A stretch of DNA of 20,636 nt. It comes from Promethearchaeota archaeon. Its GTDB lineage: Archaea; Asgardarchaeota; Lokiarchaeia; Sigynarchaeales; SOKP01. The position numbers were made by a program, and so were the translations under genes. Under the pieces are notes generated by a model. That model was not told the origin of the DNA. It was given only the letters and a program-made list of their open reading frames with translations, and made no database searches. Each line of letters begins with the position of its first letter. Positions within the stretch are counted from its first letter, which is position 1. The stretch is taken from assembly GCA_004524425.1 (NCBI GenBank), contig SDNN01000033.1, positions 1 through 20,636 of the forward strand, written 5' to 3'. Shown here piece after piece: positions 15,149 through 20,636 of the stretch.

Positions 15149-17230
15149 TTATATTATATCCAGACTTCCAACTATTCCACCATTTTCCTTCTCAAATCCT
15201 GGTTGACATCCGCCAACCCATATTGAAATCATACCTTGTTCGATGATACGATTTCCATCGTTATTTAATATTGAATAGTCTGCTGGACGTAATTCAAATT
15301 CTACTTTTTTAGTCTCACCAACTTCAAGAAAAATTCTAGAAAAGCCTTTGAGTTCTCTGACTGGAAGCCTATTTTTAGAATTTTGATGAGACATGTATAA
15401 TTGAATTACCTCCTCACCAGAATATTTGCCTATGTTTTTCACGTCAGCCAAGACTTTAACAGTTTCTCCAGCTTTAACCTTTTTGGGCGAAATTTGAAGA
15501 TTGCTGTATTTGAATTGAGTGTAACTCAAGCCATACCCAAAGGAATATAGAGGATCACCGTTAAAGTATCGATAAGTCCGGTTTTCCATGCTATAATTTG
15601 TGAAATCGGGCAAATCATCAAGTGATTTATAGAAAGTAATGGGTAACCTGCCCGCAGGATTATAATCTCCGAAGATTACATCTGCTATTGCGTGGCCTCC
15701 TTTTTCTCCAGCATACCATGAATCTATAATTGCTGGAATATTGGATTTACACCAATTTATGGATAAACAGCTGCCATTTGTCAATATAAGAACGATGTTA
15801 TTATTTATTTCCTTGATTTTCTTAAGGAGTGTTTGTTGAATGAACGGTAATTCTAAACTGGTTCGATCACCTCTTTCAGGGCCTAGGACATAACCCTCTT
15901 CTCCTTCTAGTGCTGCTGTAATTCCTAAAAACATCAAAACCATATCAGCTTTACTGGCATGAGCCATTGCCTCTTCAAAATATTCTTCTGAAGGATCAGT
16001 TAAATGACACCCCTTACTGTAATATAAATTACAATTTGATGAAACTTTAGCTCTAATCCCTTCTAATGGGGTTATGATGGGATATGAGCCAGGATAATAG
16101 TGATAATAATAGAGAGATTTAGGATCATCAGCAGTGGGACCTATTACAGCCAGAGAATTGATATTTTTATCTAAGGGTAAGATATTGTTTTCATTTTTTA
16201 ATAACACTATTGCTTCTCTAGCAGTTTTTAATGCTAATTCTTGATGTTTTTCACAGTTTACAATACTATACGGAATTTTTGTGAATGGAACCATCTCTGG
16301 AGGATCAAACATTCCTAATTTGAATCTTGCCTTCAAAATCCTCCGAATACTACTATTAATTACTTCTTTCGTTGTTAAACCCGAATTCAAGGCCTTTTTG
16401 ATCGCTCTTCTATACTTTTTAATCTTGGCTGAAGTTTGAATATCCATTGGATTGATGATATCACATCCCGCATTGAGAGCCATGGCTACTGCTTCTGCTA
16501 AAGAATCTACAATTTTATGATGCTTGAAAATATCGGTAACTGCTCCACCATCTCCAATTTCATAGCCCTCAAATCCATACTCACCTCTTAGTATGTCTTT
16601 TATTAACATTTCACTTGCACAAGCCGGTTTTCCATTAACTCTATTATACGCACTCATGACTCCGACGGCGTGACCTTCCTGAAAAGATGCTTGAAACGCG
16701 GGCAAATAAGTCTCATACAAGTCCTTTTTATTTACGAGCACGTTAATTTCATGCCGTAATTTTTCAGGACCGCTGTGCACGGCAAAATGTTTTGGTTCTG
16801 CTACAACTTTCAGGTATTTTGGATGATCCCCTTGTAACCCTTTTATAAATGCCACGCCTATTTTGGAAGTAAGATAAGGATCTTCACCAAAGGTCTCTTG
16901 CCCCCTTCCCCAGCGAGGATCTCTAAAAATATTAATATTCGGACACGAGAAGGTTAAGCCTTGCCAGCGGCCTCTCTCTCCTTTTTTAGCAAAATCGTGA
17001 TGCTTTGCTCTAGCTTCATCAGAAATGGCAGATGCGACTTGATATATCAAGGTTGGATTCCAGGTTGCCGCCATGGCTATGGCTTGAGGAAACAATGTTG
17101 CTTTCCCTCGAAATGCCACGCCTTGTAGACATTCGTTCCTCCAATCATATTCTGGAATGTCTAATCTTTCAATTTTCGGTGCGATATCCATTAGATTGGC
17201 TATTTTTTCATCAACGGTCATTCTTGACAT
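15149..17230 (-). CDS. Family 3 glycoside hydrolase (beta-glucosidase/beta-xylosidase type)
   Basis: At least 693 residues. The TIM-barrel domain (to about 300) has RDPRWGRGQETFGEDPYL (103-120), KHF (147-149), VMSAYNRVNG (191-200) and the nucleophile loop GYEIGDGGAV, with D227 as nucleophile (IGD where VSD is usual). The alpha/beta sandwich domain (about 330-550) has LEGEE (440-444) and ERGDR (451-455), the region of the acid/base Glu. A fibronectin III-like domain (about 575-675) closes the protein. GEDPYL and the overall order fit the beta-glucosidase/xylosidase branch that releases sugars from the non-reducing end of beta-linked oligosaccharides. No signal peptide is seen, so it should act in the cytoplasm on imported substrates. 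The conserved GH3 front continues upstream in frame (17231-17293) without an ATG, GTG or TTG, so the true start is unresolved. Confidence 0.92.
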   Translation of the reverse strand: MSRMTVDEKIANLMDIAPKIERLDIPEYDWRNECLQGVAFRGKATLFPQAIAMAATWNPTLIYQVASAISDEARAKHHDFAKKGERGRWQGLTFSCPNINIFRDPRWGRGQETFGEDPYLTSKIGVAFIKGLQGDHPKYLKVVAEPKHFAVHSGPEKLRHEINVLVNKKDLYETYLPAFQASFQEGHAVGVMSAYNRVNGKPACASEMLIKDILRGEYGFEGYEIGDGGAVTDIFKHHKIVDSLAEAVAMALNAGCDIINPMDIQTSAKIKKYRRAIKKALNSGLTTKEVINSSIRRILKARFKLGMFDPPEMVPFTKIPYSIVNCEKHQELALKTAREAIVLLKNENNILPLDKNINSLAVIGPTADDPKSLYYYHYYPGSYPIITPLEGIRAKVSSNCNLYYSKGCHLTDPSEEYFEEAMAHASKADMVLMFLGITAALEGEEGYVLGPERGDRTSLELPFIQQTLLKKIKEINNNIVLILTNGSCLSINWCKSNIPAIIDSWYAGEKGGHAIADVIFGDYNPAGRLPITFYKSLDDLPDFTNYSMENRTYRYFNGDPLYSFGYGLSYTQFKYSNLQISPKKVKAGETVKVLADVKNIGKYSGEEVIQLYMSHQNSKNRLPVRELKGFSRIFLEVGETKKVEFELRPADYSILNNDGNRIIEQGMISIWVGGCQPGFEKENGGIVGSLDII

Positions 17231-17293
17231 TAAATCATCGACGCGTTCTTTAACAGGTAAACGATGATCTCGAAATGGAAATTTTTCCTTTAT
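17231..17293 (-). other. In-frame coding extension of the GH3 gene lacking a canonical start codon
   Basis: Read on the minus strand in frame with the GH3 gene, this stretch gives IKEK then FPFRDHRLPVKERVDDL, directly followed by MSRMTVDEK. That is the usual GH3 opening (x-x-D-x-LPxxxRVxDLLSRMT). The frame stays open to a TAA at about 17338 but holds no ATG, GTG or TTG. An ATG at 17298-17296 is in another frame and hits TAA after two codons. Removing one TA from its ATATA would place it in frame as MIKEKFPF. Confidence 0.65.
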
Positions 17294-17356
17294 ATCATTT
17301 TTTGCTATAAATAAACACCCTAAAATAACATGTTATTGGAATCTTTACTTCGAATC

Positions 17357-17371
17357 TTCCTATATAAGGAA
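17357..17371. promoter_or_regulatory. TATA box inside a TTCCT-N5-AGGAA dyad
   Basis: TTCCTATATAAGGAA is a five-base inverted repeat with an ATATA centre. Read on the minus strand it is a TATA box that would start transcription near 17335-17340, about 40 bases before the possible GH3 start. The symmetry also suits a dimeric regulator binding over the TATA box. Confidence 0.4.
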
Positions 17372-17436
17372 CCTAATAAATGACGATTCCTTTTTATTTT
17401 TTTAACATTTAATATAATTAAAATCTATTTAATAAT

Positions 17437-17450
17437 GATATATATTAAAA
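17437..17450 (+). promoter_or_regulatory. TATA-like promoter of the AEC permease gene
   Basis: GATATATATTAAAA (17437-17450) is placed about 30 bases upstream of the ATG at 17475. The transcript would start close to the ATG, so it would be leaderless or nearly so. Confidence 0.45.
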
Positions 17451-17474
17451 TTAATTTCCACTAAGATTTAGCGG

Positions 17475-18401
17475 ATGAATCCAAATTACGTATTTCTGCT
17501 ATCCCTCATTATTATATTAATCGGGCATGTAATAAAACGATTAAAAATCATAACAGAAAAAAACGGAAAAATAATCGCCAGAATAATCTTAAACGTTACT
17601 TTACCCGCGTTAATATTCCTAGTCATAAATAACATAGAGATTAGAATTGCTTTAATCATATTACCATTCATCTGCTTGGGATATAGTGCATCTTTAGCAT
17701 TTATTGCTTTCTTAATTTTCAGGAAACGTCCGAATGAAAAGAAAGGATTGATACTGATGACTGCGATAGGGTATAATATTGGATTATTCGCATATCCATT
17801 GATTGAAATGATCTGGGGGCCAGAAGGACTCGTGTACGTGATCATGTTTGATATTGGTAATTCATTTGTGATATTTGGTTTGAGTTATAGCTTGGGTCTA
17901 ATTTTCTCCCCAAAATATAATTTAAAACAGAAAAAATTTGAATTTAAGCCCATCGTCATTAAATTGTTGACTTCTATTCCTTTGATGGCCTTGCTTGTCG
18001 CGCTAACCTTGAAACTTTTAACAATCTCACTTCCTCTTTTTGCACTTGATCTTTTGGCCGTTTTATCAAGAGCAAACATGGCTTTAACCTTGTTATTGCT
18101 AGGTATATACTTGAATTTTAACATAGATCGGAAGTATTGGAAGACAATTTTTGAAGTTATCACTATTCGTTATGCATTTGGACTTTCAGCGGGGATAATT
18201 TTTTATTTCTTACTCCCATATGACAAATTTTTTAACGCTGCGATATTAGTTGCCTTTGTCTTACCGATTGGAATGTCTGCAATAGCATTCGCATCGGAGT
18301 TTGAATATGATGAAGAGTTAATTTCAATGATCGTGAATCTAACTTCAATGATTAGCTTTGGTCTCATGTGGCTCATAGTCATTTTATTAGGAATAGGATG
18401 A
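17475..18401 (+). CDS. AEC-family (auxin efflux carrier-like) permease
   Basis: A 308-residue protein with about ten hydrophobic segments, the length usual for prokaryotic AEC proteins. NVTLPALIF (40-48) in the second segment is the N-terminal AEC signature. LPIGMSAIAFASEFEYDEELIS (263-284) is the matching C-terminal block, where the family has P-x-x-x-x-x-x-x-A-x-x-Y/F-x-x-D. This inverted-repeat layout resembles bile-acid/Na+ symporters. Bacterial members move malate, malonate or similar organic acids; substrate and direction here are unknown. I infer a possible role in acid export during sugar fermentation from the sugar carriers and glycosidase nearby. It diverges from GH3 across a region of about 180-240 bases and lies 82 bases before the GPH gene at 18484 on the same strand, so the two may share a transcript, though TATA-like strings lie in the gap. 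Confidence 0.85.
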   Translation: MNPNYVFLLSLIIILIGHVIKRLKIITEKNGKIIARIILNVTLPALIFLVINNIEIRIALIILPFICLGYSASLAFIAFLIFRKRPNEKKGLILMTAIGYNIGLFAYPLIEMIWGPEGLVYVIMFDIGNSFVIFGLSYSLGLIFSPKYNLKQKKFEFKPIVIKLLTSIPLMALLVALTLKLLTISLPLFALDLLAVLSRANMALTLLLLGIYLNFNIDRKYWKTIFEVITIRYAFGLSAGIIFYFLLPYDKFFNAAILVAFVLPIGMSAIAFASEFEYDEELISMIVNLTSMISFGLMWLIVILLGIG

Positions 18402-18483
18402 ATTCTCTTCATTTGTCATAAAACTTTTTATATCTTTAGAGAAAGAATATATTCAATACAACTCCAAAATTTAGCTGATAAAA

Positions 18484-19881
18484 TTGAGTAGTATAAATAA
18501 TAGTGAAGATGAATATTCAACAAAAAAAGCAATTTCTTATAGCTTTGCCTCAGTAGCAGATGTTAATGCTTTTCAGATGTTTTCCTTTCTTATTTTTACT
18601 TTTTACTTTGCTGTCGTCGGTTTGCCTGTACTTTTAATTACTATTGGATTCGTGATATGGTCTTTTTGGAATGCGATTAATGATCCTCTGCTTGGAATTA
18701 TCTCTGACAGAACCTCATCGAAATGGGGACGTCGAAAACCATATATCATAGGAGCCTTAGGACCTTTATGCTTAGTTTTGATTCTCTTATGGACTCCTCC
18801 CATCGGAAGTTCAGAAATCATTATCTTTATTTATTTCATGATAATGATATTCTTGTTTGATACCTTTTATACAATGTATTCATTAAATCAAACGTCTCTC
18901 TTTCCAGAAATTTTTACCAATGTTGAGGATAGAGCTAAAGCAAATCAGTTTGTACAATCCTTTAATATAATCGGCCTAATTTTTGCGACCTTGGTTCCGA
19001 GTTTCTTTATACCCCAATATGATAATCCGAAATATTTTAGTAATTATACGATTGCAGCTATCGTGATGGCTATTTTGACCCTTATTTTCGCAGCAATTTT
19101 TATTAAATTTGGGTTGAAAGAAAGGAAGGAGTATTCCCAAGATCCTCTGAGTGCGCCTCCATTTTTCAAGGCATTGAAAATGTCATTCAAAAATAAGGCT
19201 TTTAGGCAATATGTCATAGCTAACTTCGGGATATGGTATGTTTTTGGTATCATTCCCACGATTGCGCCGCTATATGGAAGCTTCGTCTTAAACATAAAAG
19301 ACTCTTTCTTGATTTCATTACTATTAGCAGCAACATTTATAGTTGCCGCACTAAGCATGGTCATGTGGCAAAAGATATATTTGAGACTGGGAGTTAAAAA
19401 TGGGTTGAGGTTGGGATTTATTTCTCTCATCATTGCCTTATTGCCATTTATGTTTGTGAGTGATCTCATCGGCGGATTGATTGCTTTTATTTGTGCAGGT
19501 ATCGCGTTTGCTGGAGTGCTTTTCGGAAGAGACATGTCTATGGCGGCTATAGTTGATTATGATGAATCCATGAGTGGTATACGCAGAGAGGCAGGATATT
19601 ACGGCATTAATGCCTTGATCATTAGATTAACCACAATTGCAATTTTTCTTACCATTAGTCTCGTTTTCACCAGCGTAGGATGGGCTATATTCACACCCGA
19701 AAACGTGACACCAGAAATAATATTTGGCCTTAGATTATTAATGTTTCTATTTCCAGCTCTTGCAATGGGATTGGGATTATTATCAATGTCATTTTTCCCG
19801 ATTACCAAAGAAAAATACGAAGAAATTAAACAAAAAATTGAAAGCATGCATTCTGAAAAGCGGGAAAAAACAAGAATTTAA
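18484..19881 (+). CDS. GPH-family sugar:cation symporter (MFS), RREAGYYG subgroup
   Basis: A 465-residue, twelve-helix carrier. WNAINDPLLGIISDRT (62-77) and WGRRKPYI (81-88) form the intact GPH signature with the cation-site Asp. GIRREAGYYGINAL, a FGLRLLMFLFPALAM helix and a tail ending MHSEK match the carrier at 8800 almost residue for residue, so these are close paralogues. The start is TTG, supported by the MSS that also opens the 8800 protein; no ATG lies near. TTTTTATATC (about 18425-18434) may be its TATA box, and it may also be read through from the AEC gene. It is expected to import a glycoside with a cation. It converges on the Fe-S protein gene. Confidence 0.88.
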   Translation: MSSINNSEDEYSTKKAISYSFASVADVNAFQMFSFLIFTFYFAVVGLPVLLITIGFVIWSFWNAINDPLLGIISDRTSSKWGRRKPYIIGALGPLCLVLILLWTPPIGSSEIIIFIYFMIMIFLFDTFYTMYSLNQTSLFPEIFTNVEDRAKANQFVQSFNIIGLIFATLVPSFFIPQYDNPKYFSNYTIAAIVMAILTLIFAAIFIKFGLKERKEYSQDPLSAPPFFKALKMSFKNKAFRQYVIANFGIWYVFGIIPTIAPLYGSFVLNIKDSFLISLLLAATFIVAALSMVMWQKIYLRLGVKNGLRLGFISLIIALLPFMFVSDLIGGLIAFICAGIAFAGVLFGRDMSMAAIVDYDESMSGIRREAGYYGINALIIRLTTIAIFLTISLVFTSVGWAIFTPENVTPEIIFGLRLLMFLFPALAMGLGLLSMSFFPITKEKYEEIKQKIESMHSEKREKTRI

Positions 19882-19901
19882 GAAGTCCTGATTTCTTTTA
19901 A

Positions 19902-19916
19902 CTTATTTTTTATTTT
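19902..19916 (+). terminator. Oligo-T terminator of the GPH gene at 18484
   Basis: T6 (19906-19911) and T4 (19913-19916) lie 24-35 bases past the TAA stop, between convergent genes. Confidence 0.45.
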
Positions 19917-19931
19917 AGATTTAACTTAATT

Positions 19932-20522
19932 TTAGTGCCATCCTAAGGAAGAGACTAATACAGATCCGAATTTTTCTTTGAGATTTTTAATATTAGAGGC
20001 GTATTCTGGTTCTTTTAAAAGTTCACATTCAGAAAGAATTGCCTCACCGAGTAAAACACTGACTGCAAAGGTAGAGCATATGGGATAACCACACTTTCCA
20101 CAATTAACTTTTGGCAGATATTGATAGATATCCTTCCATGTGAGATTCTTAATCATTTCGATCTCTTCATGACTTGGTTTCCCGTATTTCAGATAATCTC
20201 TGTATGCTTCATTGATAATTTTTTTAATGGCCTTTAAAATTAAATGAGCCTCATCTAAATCCCTGGTGTTTGTCACATAAATTTTACCTGAGCTAAATAG
20301 AGTGACATTCCTATTTGCTAACCTCATGGATAAAGTATTTTCTTTTTCAATGTATTGAGTTTTTCCTGGAGGGATGTTTATCAAGATTGTAGGTATCACA
20401 TCCCAGAGCTGGTTGTCCGCTTGGGAAATAAATCTAATATAACCTTTTGTCTCGTGTCCCGGTTGAATCTCTTCTATTTCAATTTTCTTAACTAATTGCT
20501 TCTGTTTAGATGCTTTAATCAT
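19932..20522 (-). CDS. [4Fe-4S] domain protein with a TBP-like half repeat
   Basis: A 196-residue protein in two parts. The C-terminal domain has C141, C144, C149 and C166 (spacing C-x2-C-x4-C-x16-C) in the frame LPKVNCGKCGYPICSTFA...GE. This is the small iron-sulfur domain found in the gamma subunit of the CO dehydrogenase/acetyl-CoA synthase complex and in RnfB. The N-terminal part (about 60-110) has NRNVTLFSSGKIYVTNTRD followed by a helix EAHLILKAIKKII. This resembles one half of a TATA-binding protein repeat (LIFxSGKxVxTGxxS then a helix). Similar small Fe-S proteins occur in methanogens without known function. I infer electron transfer or cluster sensing, but neither is shown. No partner CODH or Rnf genes are in view. 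The start is ATG with no clear ribosome-binding site. Confidence 0.8.
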   Translation of the reverse strand: MIKASKQKQLVKKIEIEEIQPGHETKGYIRFISQADNQLWDVIPTILINIPPGKTQYIEKENTLSMRLANRNVTLFSSGKIYVTNTRDLDEAHLILKAIKKIINEAYRDYLKYGKPSHEEIEMIKNLTWKDIYQYLPKVNCGKCGYPICSTFAVSVLLGEAILSECELLKEPEYASNIKNLKEKFGSVLVSSLGWH

Positions 20523-20636
20523 AAAATTAATCTAAAATTTGGCTTCATTGCTAATTAGGGGTTTTGTACCTTTAAAATTTTGCCTTAGTAGTTTTAGCAA
20601 TAAAGATTCAAAGATCTTATCGAATTAAATTTAAAA

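Noticed and set aside
17486..17845. 119-residue open frame on the minus strand
   Set aside because: Antisense shadow of the AEC permease gene, whose family motifs are clear on the plus strand.
19044..19535. 163-residue open frame on the minus strand
   Set aside because: Antisense shadow of the GPH gene at 18484, with no domain or ribosome-binding site.
1..20636. CRISPR array, tRNA or rRNA gene, insertion sequence, integrase, toxin-antitoxin or defence island
   Set aside because: All intergenic stretches were read: they are short, AT-rich and contain promoters or T tracts; no regularly spaced repeats, cloverleaf or transposase or nuclease motifs were seen.

Overview
The window is AT-rich chromosomal DNA from an archaeon, most likely an Asgard archaeon of the Lokiarchaeia type. 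This is inferred from: a Ras/Rab-like small GTPase with the DFGGE switch motif and a Gly-Lys-Arg-Asp G4 motif; a two-subunit aconitase X; TATA-box plus purine-rich BRE promoters; oligo-T terminators without hairpins; a half TBP-like repeat joined to a [4Fe-4S] domain; and several small membrane proteins of unknown family. No rRNA, tRNA, CRISPR array, insertion sequence or phage gene was seen. No gap between genes exceeds about 250 bases.

Layout. 1-228 is the 3' end of carB (carbamoyl-phosphate synthase large chain), cut by the window edge. It converges on a PAP2-type membrane phosphatase (289-1236, minus), which diverges from a seven-helix orphan membrane protein (1459-2178, plus). A GPH-type sugar symporter (2260-3657, minus) and a creatininase-family hydrolase (3807-4727, minus) follow. 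The hydrolase diverges from a DegT/DnrJ-type PLP aminotransferase (4841-6076, plus). The small GTPase (6109-6645, minus), a divergent MFS carrier (6841-8250, minus), a membrane/zinc-ribbon small protein (8328-8675, minus) and another GPH carrier (8800-10209, minus) lead to the aconitase X pair. Its large subunit is 10762-11958 and its small subunit 10329-10769, translationally coupled by an 8-base overlap. Two divergently transcribed GPH carriers (12090-13514 minus, 13668-15101 plus) precede a family 3 glycoside hydrolase (15149-17230, minus), an AEC-family permease (17475-18401, plus), a further GPH carrier (18484-19881, plus) and the TBP-like/Fe-S protein (19932-20522, minus).

How the genes may work together. 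Five GPH-type symporters and one divergent MFS relative in 20 kb, together with a cytoplasmic (signal-less) GH3 glycosidase and an AEC permease, suggest a locus for uptake and intracellular hydrolysis of beta-linked oligosaccharides, with possible organic-acid export. This is inference from context. The aconitase X pair would be phosphomevalonate dehydratase of the archaeal mevalonate pathway if it is the canonical type, but its small subunit departs from what I recall of the family consensus.

The most notable observations concern translation starts. The conserved N-terminus of the aconitase X large subunit can only be reached from an ATT codon placed 7 bases after a GGTGA ribosome-binding site. 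The conserved GH3 N-terminus extends upstream of every in-frame ATG/GTG/TTG. Three further genes (1459, 4841, 18484) appear to start with TTG. I saw no clear defence island or obviously new multigene machine; the window reads as a metabolic and transport region with several odd genes.
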